Assembly: GCF_000428045.1 (NCBI RefSeq)
Contig: NZ_ATZE01000011.1
Coordinates: forward strand, 129,243 to 193,242
Origin: Sedimenticola selenatireducens DSM 17993
GTDB lineage: Bacteria > Pseudomonadota > Gammaproteobacteria > Chromatiales > Chromatiaceae
Reading direction: 5' to 3'
DNA: 64,000 bases
Shown here: one piece after another, positions 26,572-35,829 of the stretch
How the letters are laid out: each line of letters opens with the position of its first letter
Position numbering within the stretch: the first letter of the stretch is position 1
Position numbers and translations under genes: made by a program
Notes under the pieces: model-generated
Told to the model about the DNA's origin: nothing
The model's input: only the letters and a program-made list of their open reading frames with translations
Database searches by the model: none

Positions 26572-26973
26572 ATGGGTACACTACTGGGCTTCGACTACGG
26601 CACCGCCAAGATCGGCATTGCCGTCGGCCAGACCGAGACCGGGACCGCCAATCCACTCACGACCCTGCGGGCCATCCAGCAAAAACCTGACTGGACAGCG
26701 ATCGGCAGACTGATCGACGACTGGCTACCGGAGGCACTGGTGGTAGGCCTGCCGTATGACATGGATGACACAGAGACCGAGATTGCGCCCCTTGCGCGCC
26801 GCTTTGCCCGGCAATTGGAAGGTCGTTACCGGCTCCCTGTGCACATGGCGGACGAGCGGCTTACCTCACAGGTAGCCCGGCAGTTACTGGGGCGCAAGAT
26901 AAAAAAATATGAAGAACTGGACGCTATTGCAGCAAAACTGATACTGGAAACCTGGCTAAGTGAACGACGATAA
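26572..26973 (+). CDS. ruvX: RuvX/YqgF RNase H-fold protein
   Basis: 133 residues with an RNase H-like fold: LLGFDYGTAKIGIAVGQTE carries the first Asp, LVVGLPYDMDDTE the second block, and VHMADERLTSQVA with the later DAIAAKLILETWL the remaining acidic sites. Family members act as pre-16S rRNA processing nucleases. The ATG at 26572 is the first start in a frame open from 26491. The 138-base gap to yqgE is unusual, since the two genes normally overlap or abut. It contains an 8-bp dyad (TTCGGCAG 26519-26526, CTGCCGAA 26539-26546). Confidence 0.93.
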   Translation: MGTLLGFDYGTAKIGIAVGQTETGTANPLTTLRAIQQKPDWTAIGRLIDDWLPEALVVGLPYDMDDTETEIAPLARRFARQLEGRYRLPVHMADERLTSQVARQLLGRKIKKYEELDAIAAKLILETWLSERR

Positions 26974-27505
26974 AATCTATATGCAGGCCGAAGCGATTAA
27001 TGAGCTGATCGGCGAAATGACACAAGCCATCAAAACCCGCCTTGAAGTTCAGCAAATCAAGGACCCGGTCATGATCGGCATTCACACTGGTGGCGTCTGG
27101 CTGGCGGAGCGACTGCACAAACTGCTGGGAATCAAACAACCGCTGGGCACCCTGGACATCTCATTCTACCGGGATGATTTCACCCGTATCGGCATGAACC
27201 CGAAGGTCAAGCCGTCACAGATCCCCTTCGAGCTGGAGGACCGCCACATTATCCTGGTGGATGATGTGCTGCAGACCGGCCGCACCATCCGCGCCGCCAT
27301 GAACGAGATTTTCGACTACGGCCGCCCCGCCTCGATCACCCTGGCCACCCTGGTGGAGCGCAGCGGTCGAGAGCTGCCGATACAGCCCAGCGTGGTGGGC
27401 GTACGGCCGCCCCTGACCAGCGAACAACAGATAACATTGACCGGGCCGGACCCGCTCAAGCTGATCATCGGCACCTCGAAACAGGAGACCAGGGGAACAT
27501 CGTGA
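26960..27505 (+). CDS. pyrR: PyrR bifunctional regulator / uracil phosphoribosyltransferase
   Basis: 181 residues of type I PRTase fold, with the PRPP loop [20 protein letters not shown] near residue 95 and the N-terminal [20 protein letters not shown]. In Gram-positives PyrR binds pyr mRNA; in gammaproteobacteria it accompanies pyrB, often without an obvious RNA target. The GTG at 26960 overlaps ruvX by 14 bases, with a possible ATG at 26981. Its own stop overlaps the pyrB start. No anti-terminator-like structure is visible between pyrR and pyrB, since they overlap. Confidence 0.93.
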   Translation: MNDDKIYMQAEAINELIGEMTQAIKTRLEVQQIKDPVMIGIHTGGVWLAERLHKLLGIKQPLGTLDISFYRDDFTRIGMNPKVKPSQIPFELEDRHIILVDDVLQTGRTIRAAMNEIFDYGRPASITLATLVERSGRELPIQPSVVGVRPPLTSEQQITLTGPDPLKLIIGTSKQETRGTS

Positions 27506-28479
27506 GCAAGCCCAATATCCAACTCGACAGCCACGGCAGACTCAAACACTTCCTCACGATTGACGGCCTCAAGCGGGAGATGCTGACCGAAATACTCGAC
27601 ACCGCCGAATCCTTCACCGGGGTATCGGAACGGGTGGTCAAGAAGGTACCGCTGCTGCGCGGCAAGACCATCTGCAACCTGTTCTTCGAGAACAGCACCC
27701 GCACCCGCACCACCTTCGAAGTGGCGGCCAAGCGGCTCTCGGCGGATGTGCTCAATCTCAATGTCAGCACCTCCTCCACCACCAAGGGCGAGACCCTGCT
27801 GGATACGCTGCGGAATCTCGAAGCGATGCACGTGGACATGTTCGTGATCCGCCATTCAGACAGTGGTGCCGCGCACTTTTTCGCCACCCACGCCGCACCT
27901 CATATCAGCGTCATTAACGCCGGCGACGGCCAGCATGCACACCCCACACAAGCGATGCTGGACATGTTCACAATCCGGCGCCACAAAGAGGAGTTCACCG
28001 GACTGCGGGTGGCCATAGTCGGGGATGTGCTGCACTCCCGGGTGGCCCGCTCACAGATCCTGGCCCTGAACACCCTGGGCACATCCGAGGTCCGGGTGAT
28101 TGCCCCGCGCACCCTGCTGCCACCCGACCCCCGCACCCTGGGGGTGCACATTTTCCATGACCTGGAAGAGGGCATCCGGGATGTGGATGTGGTGATCATG
28201 CTGCGTCTGCAGAAAGAGCGCATGACCGGCGCCCTGCTACCCAGCGAGCATGAATACTTCCAGCTCTACGGACTCACCGAAAAGCGCCTCAAGGCGGCCA
28301 AGCCGGACGCTATCGTAATGCATCCAGGCCCCATCAACCGGGGTGTGGAAATGGATTCCCAGGTGGCCGACGGGCCGCGCTCGGTGATCCTCCAGCAGGT
28401 GAGTTTCGGTATCGCCGTGCGCATGGCGGTGATGTCCATGACCATGGGTACCCAGGCCCAGGGAGCAGCGGCACGATGA
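27502..28479 (+). CDS. pyrB: Aspartate carbamoyltransferase catalytic subunit
   Basis: First committed step of pyrimidine synthesis. 325 residues, longer than E. coli PyrB (311), as in Pseudomonas. The carbamoyl-phosphate site is [20 protein letters not shown] near residue 58, [20 protein letters not shown] follows, [18 protein letters not shown] is in the middle, and [17 protein letters not shown] lies near the C-terminus. The GTG start overlaps pyrR and the stop overlaps pyrC'. No pyrI regulatory subunit is present. This matches the Pseudomonas type, in which PyrB forms a dodecamer with an inactive dihydroorotase-like partner, and such a partner follows directly. Confidence 0.97.
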   Translation: MSKPNIQLDSHGRLKHFLTIDGLKREMLTEILDTAESFTGVSERVVKKVPLLRGKTICNLFFENSTRTRTTFEVAAKRLSADVLNLNVSTSSTTKGETLLDTLRNLEAMHVDMFVIRHSDSGAAHFFATHAAPHISVINAGDGQHAHPTQAMLDMFTIRRHKEEFTGLRVAIVGDVLHSRVARSQILALNTLGTSEVRVIAPRTLLPPDPRTLGVHIFHDLEEGIRDVDVVIMLRLQKERMTGALLPSEHEYFQLYGLTEKRLKAAKPDAIVMHPGPINRGVEMDSQVADGPRSVILQQVSFGIAVRMAVMSMTMGTQAQGAAAR

Positions 28480-29780
28480 ACGCCCCCAACAGCACCTCTA
28501 TTCTCGGCGGACGCCTGATTGATCCAGCCAGCGGTATCGACAGCGTCACGGACATTTTCATACACAATGGAAAAATCCTGGCCATTGGCGAGCCACCCGA
28601 GGGCTTCACCGCCCACCACACCATTGATGCCAGCGGCCAGATTGTCTGTCCCGGCCTGGTGGACCTGAGTGCCCGGATGCGCGAACCCGGTCAGGAACAT
28701 ATCGCCACCATCGCCAGCGAAACCGCGCTGGCGGCCCGATCCGGCATCACCACCCTCTGCTGCCCACCGGACACCGATCCGGTTATTGACACACCGGCGG
28801 TTGTCACCCTGCTGTTGCGCCGCGCCAAACGCTCGGCGCGGGCGCGACTGCTGCCGATCGGCGCTATGACCCAGCAACTGGCTGGCGAACACCTGAGCGA
28901 AATGGTGGCCCTGAAACGGGCCGGCTGTGTCGCCATGAGCAACGGCTACGCCCCGCTCGCCAACACCCTGGTTGAACGGCGCGCCCTGGAATATGCCGCC
29001 ACCTTTGGCATTACAGCGATTCTGCGCCCGGAAGACCGTCATCTGCGTAACAACGGCTATGCCCACGAAGGACCGGTGAGCGCCCGCCTGGGTTTACCTG
29101 GCATCCCGGAAGCGGCCGAGTCGGTGGCGGTGGCCAGGGATCTGGCACTGGCCGAGCACACCGGCTGTCGCATCCACTTCCACCTGCTCTCCAGCGGCAC
29201 GGCGGCACGCATGATCGAACAGGCCCAACAGCAACGCCTGCAGGTGTCCGCCAATGTGGCCGCCCACCAGTTACACCTGACCGAGATGGATATCGAGGAC
29301 TTCGACAGCAACTGTCATCTGAACCCGCCCCTGCGCAGCCTGGCAGACCGGGAGGCCTTGCGTGCAGCCCTTGCCAAGGGGGTAATCGGCGCCATCTGCT
29401 CGGATCACCAACCGCTGAAAGCAGACGCCAAGGAGGCGCCCTTTCCCTCCACCGCCACCGGCATGGCCGGTTTGCAGACCCTGCTGCCGCTGACCCTTAA
29501 ACTGGTGGATGAGGGGGTACTCGGCCTCTCCGAGGCGATTGCCCGCATCACTTGCGGTCCGGCGGATATGCTGGGCCTCCCCTATGGCAGGCTCCAGCCG
29601 GGCAGCAGCGCGGACATCTGTATATTTGATCCCCACAGACACTGGGTCCTCAAGCGGGAGGAGATGCCAAGCTCGGGACGCAACACCCCCTTTATCGGCT
29701 GGGAGTTCCAGGGCCAGGTGACCCATACCCTGTTTGAAGGGCGCATCGTTTTCCACTCCGACAGTACAACCCAGGCTTGA
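28476..29780 (+). CDS. pyrC': Non-catalytic dihydroorotase homologue PyrC'
   Basis: 434 residues of the dihydroorotase/amidohydrolase fold. The expected metal motif after the first strand, DxHxHxREPG in active enzymes, here reads [12 protein letters not shown]: both histidines are lost. The later [19 protein letters not shown] and [19 protein letters not shown] are partly kept. Loss of these ligands is a hallmark of the PyrC' of pseudomonads, needed structurally for PyrB assembly. The overlaps (four bases with pyrB upstream) and position support that role. A separate active PyrC should exist elsewhere in the genome. Confidence 0.9.
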   Translation: MNAPNSTSILGGRLIDPASGIDSVTDIFIHNGKILAIGEPPEGFTAHHTIDASGQIVCPGLVDLSARMREPGQEHIATIASETALAARSGITTLCCPPDTDPVIDTPAVVTLLLRRAKRSARARLLPIGAMTQQLAGEHLSEMVALKRAGCVAMSNGYAPLANTLVERRALEYAATFGITAILRPEDRHLRNNGYAHEGPVSARLGLPGIPEAAESVAVARDLALAEHTGCRIHFHLLSSGTAARMIEQAQQQRLQVSANVAAHQLHLTEMDIEDFDSNCHLNPPLRSLADREALRAALAKGVIGAICSDHQPLKADAKEAPFPSTATGMAGLQTLLPLTLKLVDEGVLGLSEAIARITCGPADMLGLPYGRLQPGSSADICIFDPHRHWVLKREEMPSSGRNTPFIGWEFQGQVTHTLFEGRIVFHSDSTTQA

Positions 29781-29788
29781 GCCAGCAC

Positions 29789-30670
29789 ATGACAGACAGC
29801 AGACCCCACAGAGACACCATCTTCCTGGAAGAGGCGGAGATCATCTCCCACCAGGCGTTCGAAGGCGATCAATACATTCTCCGCCTGCGGGCGCCCCGCT
29901 GTGCTGAAAAGGCGCTGCCCGGCAGTTTCGCCCATATCCAGTGCGACAGCTCCAGGCCGCTGCGCCGACCGATTTCCATCATGCGCACCTCGGCAGAGCA
30001 GGGCTGGGTGGAATTCCTGTACAAGGCCGTGGGTGAAGGCACCCGCCTGCTGGCCCGACGCAAACCGGGCGAGCGGATCAGCGTTCTCGGCCCCATCGGT
30101 GTCCCTTTCAAGTTCAATCCGGAGCGCTCCCGGCCGCTGCTGATCGGCGGCGGGGTCGGCATGCCACCGATGGTTTTTATTGCGCAGGCACTGGCGGGCA
30201 ATGCCGAGTTCAAACCGCTGGTGATCCTCGGCTCCGAGGTGCCTTTCCCCTTCAAGCCCCAGCCTTCGGCCCTGCTGATGCCAGAGATGCCGGACGGGGT
30301 CATCGCCAGCATGCCGCTGCTGGATGACTGGCACATACCGAGCCGGCTGGCCAGCCTGCAGGGTTTCCCCGGCTGCCACGAAGGCTACGTGACCGATCTG
30401 GCGCGTCACTGGCTACAGGCATTACCTGCGGATGAACTGGCCCAAGTGGAGATCTTCTCCTGCGGGCCCCATCCGATGCTGGAGAGCGTGGCGCGGCTGG
30501 CAGGTGAATTCAGCCTCCCCTGTCAGGTCTCGCTGGAAGAGTTCATGGCATGCGGCGTGGGCGGTTGCGCCGGTTGCGTAGTAGAGGTGCAGACTGGCCA
30601 GGGTCCTGCCATGAAGCGGGTCTGCGTGGATGGGCCGGTGTTCGACGCGCGCGCGGTGTTTCCGTCCTGA
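29789..30670 (+). CDS. PyrK-like electron-transfer flavoprotein (FAD, 2Fe-2S)
   Basis: 293 residues of the ferredoxin-reductase type. The FAD domain has RPISIMRTSAEQGWVEFLYK and LGPIGVPFKF, the NAD-type domain has PLLIGGGVGMPPMVFIAQAL and EIFSCGPHPMLESVARL, and the C-terminal 2Fe-2S cluster has EEFMACGVGGCAGCVVEV and a fourth Cys in KRVCVDGPVFDA. This is the PyrK pattern, the electron-transfer subunit of type 1B dihydroorotate dehydrogenase. No pyrD lies nearby, so its partner is unknown. The ATG at 29789 is preferred over the TTG at 29777, which overlaps pyrC'. Confidence 0.88.
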   Translation: MTDSRPHRDTIFLEEAEIISHQAFEGDQYILRLRAPRCAEKALPGSFAHIQCDSSRPLRRPISIMRTSAEQGWVEFLYKAVGEGTRLLARRKPGERISVLGPIGVPFKFNPERSRPLLIGGGVGMPPMVFIAQALAGNAEFKPLVILGSEVPFPFKPQPSALLMPEMPDGVIASMPLLDDWHIPSRLASLQGFPGCHEGYVTDLARHWLQALPADELAQVEIFSCGPHPMLESVARLAGEFSLPCQVSLEEFMACGVGGCAGCVVEVQTGQGPAMKRVCVDGPVFDARAVFPS

Positions 30671-30695
30671 GAGCCGGCCACAGCAGGCGGGAACC

Positions 30696-30817
30696 GATCC
30701 CGCATCCCGATGCATTCCCACGCGGAGCGTGGGAACGAGGGGCTCCCGGGATCTCAAGGTGACGTAGGTTGGGTTCCGACGCTCGCAGTTTCGTAGGTTG
30801 GGGTGAGGAACGAACCC
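30696..30817. repeat. Palindromic dispersed-type repeats after the pyr genes
   Basis: Two motifs lie between pyrK and the convergent pilU. The first is a hairpin TTCCCACGC/GCGTGGGAA (30715-30735) inside an outer pair GATCCCG/CGGGATC (30696-30702, 30747-30753). The second is a direct repeat of CGTAGGTTGGG at 30763-30773 and 30792-30802. As I recall, both the TTCCCACGC...GCGTGGGAA and the GTAGGTTGGG motifs recur between genes in many gammaproteobacterial genomes, suggesting short non-autonomous mobile repeats. Their position between convergent genes may let them act as a transcriptional barrier. Confidence 0.6.
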
Positions 30818-31975
30818 CTAGATATCTTCCTCATCCAGCAGTGAGACCGTATTCATCCTCGCCGCATGGCGCTCCGCATCACCCCCTCCCAGCTTGATCA
30901 TCAGACGCACCTCGTTGGCCGAGTCGGCATACAGGATGGCATCTTCATAGGTGATCTCGCCGTCGGTATAGAGCTTGTAGAGCGCCTGATCGAAGGTGAC
31001 CATGCCCTGCTCGGTGGAGCGCTTCATCAGTTCCTTCAGCTTGTGCACCTCACCCTTGCGGATCAGGTCGGATGCCAGGGGGGTATTCACCAGGATCTCC
31101 ACCACCGGCCGGCGGCTCTTGCCATCCGGACGGCGAACCAACTGCTGGGCGATAACCGCCCGCAGATTCAGCGAGAGGTCCATGAACACCTGGTCACGGC
31201 GATCTTCCGGGAAGAAATTGATCATCCGGTCCAGTGCCTGGTTGGCATTGTTGGCATGCAGCGTGGAGAGCACCAGGTGGCCGGTTTCCGCGAATGCAAT
31301 CGCATGCTCCATGGTTTCCCTGGTGCGGATCTCACCAATCAGGATCACGTCCGGCGCCTGACGCAGGGTGTTCTTCAGCGCCACTTCATAGGACTCTGTA
31401 TCTATACCCACCTCGCGCTGGGTAATGATGCAGCCGTCATGATTGTGGATAAACTCGATCGGGTCCTCAATGGTGATGACATGGCCTGAACTGTTGCGAT
31501 TCCGGTATCCCACCAGGGACGCCAGCGAGGTGGACTTGCCCGTTCCCGTGGCACCGACAAAGAACACAATCCCCCGCTTGGCCATTGCCAGCTCCTTCAA
31601 TATGGGGGGCAACAGCAGATCATGGATCTCCGGGATACGGGTCTCGATACGCCGCAGCACCATGCCGACGGCATCCCGCTGCACGAAGGCACTGACCCTG
31701 AACCGGCCCGCCCCCTTGGAGCTGACCGCAAAGTTACACTCATTGGTCTGGTTAAACTCTTCCCGCTGGGCCGGCGACATGATGCTCATCACCAGCTCCC
31801 TGGACTGCTCATCGCTGAACTTGGTCTTGGCCACCGGCATGATACGGCCATTGACCTTGATGCAGGGCGGCATGCCCGCGGTAATAAAGAGGTCGGAGGC
31901 CTTTTTCTGGGCCATCAGATTCAAGATTGCATTAAAGTCCACTTTATCCTCGCTACCGATTTCCACCGGCTCCAT
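30818..31975 (-). CDS. pilU: PilT-like retraction ATPase PilU
   Basis: Hexameric ATPase assisting pilus retraction. The 385 residues exceed PilT by about 40, with a longer C-terminus ending NTVSLLDEEDI. The Walker A box is FFVGATGTGKSTSLASLVG near residue 140, the Asp box DPIEFIHNHDGCIITQREVG, Walker B APDVILIGEIRTRETMEHAI, and the His box AETGHLVLSTLHANNANQAL. It lies 14 bases after pilT on the same strand, in the usual pilT-pilU order. Confidence 0.96.
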   Translation of the reverse strand: MEPVEIGSEDKVDFNAILNLMAQKKASDLFITAGMPPCIKVNGRIMPVAKTKFSDEQSRELVMSIMSPAQREEFNQTNECNFAVSSKGAGRFRVSAFVQRDAVGMVLRRIETRIPEIHDLLLPPILKELAMAKRGIVFFVGATGTGKSTSLASLVGYRNRNSSGHVITIEDPIEFIHNHDGCIITQREVGIDTESYEVALKNTLRQAPDVILIGEIRTRETMEHAIAFAETGHLVLSTLHANNANQALDRMINFFPEDRRDQVFMDLSLNLRAVIAQQLVRRPDGKSRRPVVEILVNTPLASDLIRKGEVHKLKELMKRSTEQGMVTFDQALYKLYTDGEITYEDAILYADSANEVRLMIKLGGGDAERHAARMNTVSLLDEEDI

Positions 31976-31989
31976 GATTCACGCATGCA

Positions 31990-33030
31990 TTAACTACTGA
32001 ATATCTCTTTGTTCATCGCCTTGGAACGTGCATCCAGCCGACTGATCATTCCCTTCTTCACCAGCTCCTGCAGATGCTGATCCAGCGTCTGCATGCCATG
32101 GGCCTGTCCGGTCTGGATCGCCGAGTACATCTGCGCCACCTTGTCCTCGCGGATCAGGTTGCGGATCGCCGGCGTACCGACCATGATCTCCCAGGCGGCG
32201 GTACGGCCACCCCCTACCTTCTTCAGCAGGGTCTGGGCGATCACTGATCGCAGCGATTCCGACAGCATGGAGCGGACCATCGATTTCTCACCGGCCGGGA
32301 ACACATCGATAATACGATCGATGGTCTTGGCCGCCGAACTGGTATGCAGGGTACCGAACACCAGGTGTCCGGTCTCGGCCGCCGTCAACGCCAACCGGAT
32401 GGTCTCCAGGTCACGCAGCTCACCGACCAGAATAATATCCGGGTCCTCACGCAGTGCCGAACGCAACGCCTCGGAAAAACCCAGGGTATCCCGGTGCACT
32501 TCACGCTGGTTGATCAGGCACTTCTTGCTGGTGTGTACAAACTCGATCGGATCCTCGATGGTGAGGATATGGGCATACTCATTGTCGTTCTTGTAATCCA
32601 TCATCGCCGCCAGCGTGGTGGATTTACCCGAACCGGTGGGCCCGGTCACCAGCACCAGCCCGCGTGGCACATTGACAATATCCTTGAAAGTTTCCGGACA
32701 ACCCAGATCTTCCAGCGTCAGCACCTTCGACGGAATGGTACGGAAAACCGCGGAAGCACCGCGATCCTGATTGAAGGCATTGACACGAAAACGGGCAAGA
32801 CCCGGTATCTCGAAGGAGAAGTCCGTTTCCAGAAACTCCTCGTAATCTTTCCGTTGCTTGTCGTTCATGATGTCATAGACCAGACCATGAACGATCTTGT
32901 GGTCCAGTGCCGGTACATTAATCCGGCGAATATCCCCGTCCACCCGAATCATGGGTGGCAATCCCGCCGAAATATGTAAGTCCGAAGCCTCATGCTTGAC
33001 GCTGAAGGCAAGAAGCTCAGCAATATCCAT
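31990..33030 (-). CDS. pilT: Twitching motility retraction ATPase PilT
   Basis: 346 residues; powers pilus retraction. N-terminal ASDLHISAGLPPMIRVDGDI, Walker A LVTGPTGSGKSTTLAAMM near residue 133, Asp box LTIEDPIEFVHTSKKCLINQ, Walker B EDPDIILVGELRDLETIRLA, His box ETGHLVFGTLHTSSAAKTID, and the C-terminal GMQTLDQHLQELVKKGMI (AIRNLIRE helix before it). It is divergent from yggS, with about 190 bases between that must hold both promoters. It pairs with the Pil-Chp operon 10 kb away as the motor controlled by that signalling system. Confidence 0.98.
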   Translation of the reverse strand: MDIAELLAFSVKHEASDLHISAGLPPMIRVDGDIRRINVPALDHKIVHGLVYDIMNDKQRKDYEEFLETDFSFEIPGLARFRVNAFNQDRGASAVFRTIPSKVLTLEDLGCPETFKDIVNVPRGLVLVTGPTGSGKSTTLAAMMDYKNDNEYAHILTIEDPIEFVHTSKKCLINQREVHRDTLGFSEALRSALREDPDIILVGELRDLETIRLALTAAETGHLVFGTLHTSSAAKTIDRIIDVFPAGEKSMVRSMLSESLRSVIAQTLLKKVGGGRTAAWEIMVGTPAIRNLIREDKVAQMYSAIQTGQAHGMQTLDQHLQELVKKGMISRLDARSKAMNKEIFSS

Positions 33031-33219
33031 ACAACACTTCTCCCGTTATTTTGTTATCTGTATGGCACGCCGTGACACTATCCCCACTGCCCCGGTTGTG
33101 CCTGCCGTTTACGGATTAGCGGCCGCTATTGGGGAAACTGGTATTTATTTGTTTTAATATCCAAGCTGCAACCGCACCCCATTACCAACCCATTATAGAC
33201 ACACAGGCCTATCAAGATC

Positions 33220-33918
33220 ATGCCCTCTATCCAATCCCGGCTCGAATCCGTCAGACAGCAGATCCAACAGGCTGAACAGAAGTACCATCGCGACGCCGGT
33301 ACGGTGCAACTGCTGGCTGTTAGTAAAACCCGCCCTGTGGAAGATATTCTCCAGGCCGTCGAGGCCGGGCAACACCGGTTTGGCGAGAGCTATATCCAGG
33401 AGGCCCTCGACAAAATCGAACAGCTCGGCAATCTGGCTCTCGAGTGGCACTTTATCGGCAGGATACAGGGAAACAAGACACGAGCCATAGCGGAAAACTT
33501 CGACTGGGTTCACAGTATCGACAGTGCCAAACAGCTGAGACGCCTGAATGACCAGCGTCCAGGGTCGTTGGCTCCTCTTAAAATCTGTCTGCAGATCAAG
33601 ATAGACGAAGAAGAGAGCAAGGCAGGCATCCGGCCAGATGAGGCGCGAGAACTGGTCAAAGCGATGCACCACTACCCCAGGCTCTCGCTGCAGGGGCTGA
33701 TGACCCTCCCGGCGCCTTCGGAGCAGTTTGATGCCCAACGGAAGCCATTCAGGCAACTGAGGGAGCTCAGGGATGAACTGGCCAGCGCTGAATTACCGCT
33801 CACCATGCTCTCCATGGGGATGACGGATGATCTTGAGGCGGCCGTTGCGGAAGGCTCGACCATGGTACGTATCGGTACCGCCATCTTTGGCCCGAGACAC
33901 TATCCCGACCAGTCATGA
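33220..33918 (+). CDS. yggS: PLP homeostasis protein YggS
   Basis: 232 residues of the YggS/PROSC family, which binds pyridoxal phosphate and buffers its level without a known catalytic reaction. The PLP lysine is in VQLLAVSKTRPVEDILQAVE near residue 36. FGESYIQEALDKIEQL, LEWHFIGRIQGNKTRAIAEN and VHSIDSAKQLRRLND follow, with the C-terminal LSMGMTDDLEAAVAEGSTMV and RIGTAIFGPR closing the barrel. It is the first gene of the yggS-proC-yggT-yggU set next to pilT, an arrangement kept across gammaproteobacteria. Confidence 0.97.
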   Translation: MPSIQSRLESVRQQIQQAEQKYHRDAGTVQLLAVSKTRPVEDILQAVEAGQHRFGESYIQEALDKIEQLGNLALEWHFIGRIQGNKTRAIAENFDWVHSIDSAKQLRRLNDQRPGSLAPLKICLQIKIDEEESKAGIRPDEARELVKAMHHYPRLSLQGLMTLPAPSEQFDAQRKPFRQLRELRDELASAELPLTMLSMGMTDDLEAAVAEGSTMVRIGTAIFGPRHYPDQS

Positions 33919-33987
33919 TCCGGCATATATCAGCCGATCCGAATGCGCTAGGATATAGGGTCAAATCAACCACAACAACCAACTACG

Positions 33988-34824
33988 ATGACTGACATGA
34001 GCAGCAAGACCATCACATTTATCGGCGCCGGCAATATGGCCACCAGCCTGATCGGCGGCCTGGTCGCCGATGGCTACGACCCGAAAAGAATTATTGCCAG
34101 CGACCCTGACAGTGGCAAACTGGCCGATCTCTCGGCGCGCTTCGGCATCCAGTCAGCGACGGACAACGGCACTGCCATCCAGCGGGCGGATGTAGTGGTA
34201 CTGGCGGTAAAGCCCCAGGTACTGGAGCGGATATGTGATGAGATACGGCAAGCCGTGCAGCAGCGGCAGCCCTTGCTGGTATCGATCGCTGCAGGCATCC
34301 GGGAGGCGGACATGCAGGCATGGCTGGGCGGCGACATCGCCCTGGTACGCACCATGCCCAACACACCCGCCATGCTGCAGGCCGGCGCCACCGTGCTGCA
34401 TGCCGGCCGTGGCGTATCAGAGGCACAACGGGATCTGGCGGAATCCATTCTGCGCGCGGTGGGGCTGACCCGCTGGGTCGACAACGAAGCCTTGATGGAT
34501 ATCGCCACCGCCCTCTCCGGCAGTGGCCCCGCCTACTTTTTCCTGGTCATGGAGGCGATGGAGGCAGCCGCCATCAGCAACGGCCTGCCCGCCGATACGG
34601 CCCGCCTGCTCACCATCCAGACCGCCCTCGGTGCGGCGCGCATGGCCATCGAAAGCAGCGACGGCCCGGCAACCCTGAGACAGAAGGTCACCTCGCCGGG
34701 CGGCACCACCGAGCGGGCCCTGTCGATTCTGGAACAGGGCAATCTCAGGACCCTGTTCGAAGAAGCCATTAGCGGTGCCTGTGAACGCTCCCGGGAGCTG
34801 TCAGAGATGTTGGGGAATCACTGA
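33988..34824 (+). CDS. proC: Pyrroline-5-carboxylate reductase
   Basis: Last step of proline synthesis, NADPH-dependent. 278 residues. The dinucleotide loop is TFIGAGNMATSLIGGLVADG at residues 8-27, LAVKPQVLERICDEI follows, and the catalytic/dimer region is ALSGSGPAYFFLVMEAMEAA near residue 172, with KVTSPGGTTERALSILEQG. Starts at 33988 (MTDMSSK) and 33997 are both possible. The stop shares a base with the yggT start. Confidence 0.97.
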   Translation: MTDMSSKTITFIGAGNMATSLIGGLVADGYDPKRIIASDPDSGKLADLSARFGIQSATDNGTAIQRADVVVLAVKPQVLERICDEIRQAVQQRQPLLVSIAAGIREADMQAWLGGDIALVRTMPNTPAMLQAGATVLHAGRGVSEAQRDLAESILRAVGLTRWVDNEALMDIATALSGSGPAYFFLVMEAMEAAAISNGLPADTARLLTIQTALGAARMAIESSDGPATLRQKVTSPGGTTERALSILEQGNLRTLFEEAISGACERSRELSEMLGNH

Positions 34825-35402
34825 TGGGCAGCAATTACCTGACCGATCCGCTGGCGTTCCTGATCCAGGTCATCTTTGACCTGATGATTCTGGTGGTGAT
34901 GCTGCGCTTCATCCTGCAACTGGTGCGGGCCAACTTTTACAATCCGATCTCCCAGTTCACGGTCAAGATGACCACGCCGCTGTTGCGTCCACTGCGTCGG
35001 GTCATCCCCGGGATGGGCGGTATCGACATCGCCTCGATCGTACTAATGATCCTGCTCAAGACCCTGGAACTGATCCTGATCATGCTGGTCTCGGGAACGG
35101 GGGTCCAACCTCTCGCCGCCATGGCCATCGCCATACCTGAGCTGATCAGTCTGGCTATTAACTTCTTCCTGATTGCCATTCTGATCCAGGTGATCCTGAG
35201 CTGGGTCAATCCGGGCAGCTACAGCCCTGCCACTGACCTGATCCAGAGCATCACGGCACCCCTGCTGAGACCGGCCCAGCGCCTGATCCCGCCCATTGGC
35301 GGCATCGACCTCTCTCCCATGGCGGTACTGGTGGCGCTGCAACTATTGAAAATGCTGCTGATCCCTCCATTGCAGATGTTAACCGCAGGCCTGCTCCTTT
35401 GA
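34824..35402 (+). CDS. yggT: YggT family membrane protein
   Basis: 192 residues made of two YggT repeats, each a pair of helices. Repeat one includes FDLMILVVMLRFILQLVRAN and NPISQFTVKMTTPLLRPLRR; repeat two includes FFLIAILIQVILSWVNPGSY and ATDLIQSITAPLLRPAQRLI. Both have the conserved P-L-L-R-P motif. The role is unclear; the family has been tied to osmotic or potassium stress and, in its plastid form, to cofactor assembly. It overlaps proC by one base. Confidence 0.94.
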   Translation: MGSNYLTDPLAFLIQVIFDLMILVVMLRFILQLVRANFYNPISQFTVKMTTPLLRPLRRVIPGMGGIDIASIVLMILLKTLELILIMLVSGTGVQPLAAMAIAIPELISLAINFFLIAILIQVILSWVNPGSYSPATDLIQSITAPLLRPAQRLIPPIGGIDLSPMAVLVALQLLKMLLIPPLQMLTAGLLL

Positions 35403-35411
35403 CCGGGGACG

Positions 35412-35711
35412 ATGGCCATCTTGAGCGCTGACTGGTATCGCTGGGAGGGGGATGACCTGCTGCTTCGCCTGCGGGTGCAGCCCAGGGCGGGGAGAGATCA
35501 GTTTGTCGGCCCTTACGGTGACCAGTACAAGGTGCGCATCACTGCTCCACCCGTGGAGGGCAAGGCCAACGAGCACCTGTTGCGTTTCCTGGCCAAGGCC
35601 TTCGGGGTCAGCCGGGAGCAGGTCAGCCTGATCAGTGGTGACAGCTGCAAAAACAAGGGATTCCGCATCCAGGGGCCGCGCAAATTCCCAATCTCCCTCA
35701 CAAAACCATAA
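35412..35711 (+). CDS. yggU: DUF167 family protein YggU
   Basis: 99 residues of the DUF167/UPF0235 family. The conserved blocks are LLRLRVQPRAGRDQFVGPYG, YKVRITAPPVEGKANEHLLR and FLAKAFGVSREQVSLISGD, then NKGFRI. Function unknown, although the fold is solved in several species. It follows yggT by nine bases, and the next gene starts 118 bases later. Confidence 0.94.
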   Translation: MAILSADWYRWEGDDLLLRLRVQPRAGRDQFVGPYGDQYKVRITAPPVEGKANEHLLRFLAKAFGVSREQVSLISGDSCKNKGFRIQGPRKFPISLTKP

Positions 35712-35829
35712 AAAACACCTGCGGTTTATTTGAAATTTCAACGCAGTAGCCGTGAAACTACCTATAATTTCTCGAAACCTCAGCCAACCCTGTAGTAAGA
35801 TCGGCCAATAAAAACAGAAGGAGCGTCCT

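Noticed and set aside
26487..26690. 67-residue frame between yqgE and ruvX
   Set aside because: It overlaps ruvX in another frame, has no ribosome-binding site, and ruvX is unambiguous.
33031..33219. Sigma-54 type promoter near TGGCACGCC between pilT and yggS
   Set aside because: The TGGCAC half is present at 33063 but the TTGC half does not follow at the right spacing.
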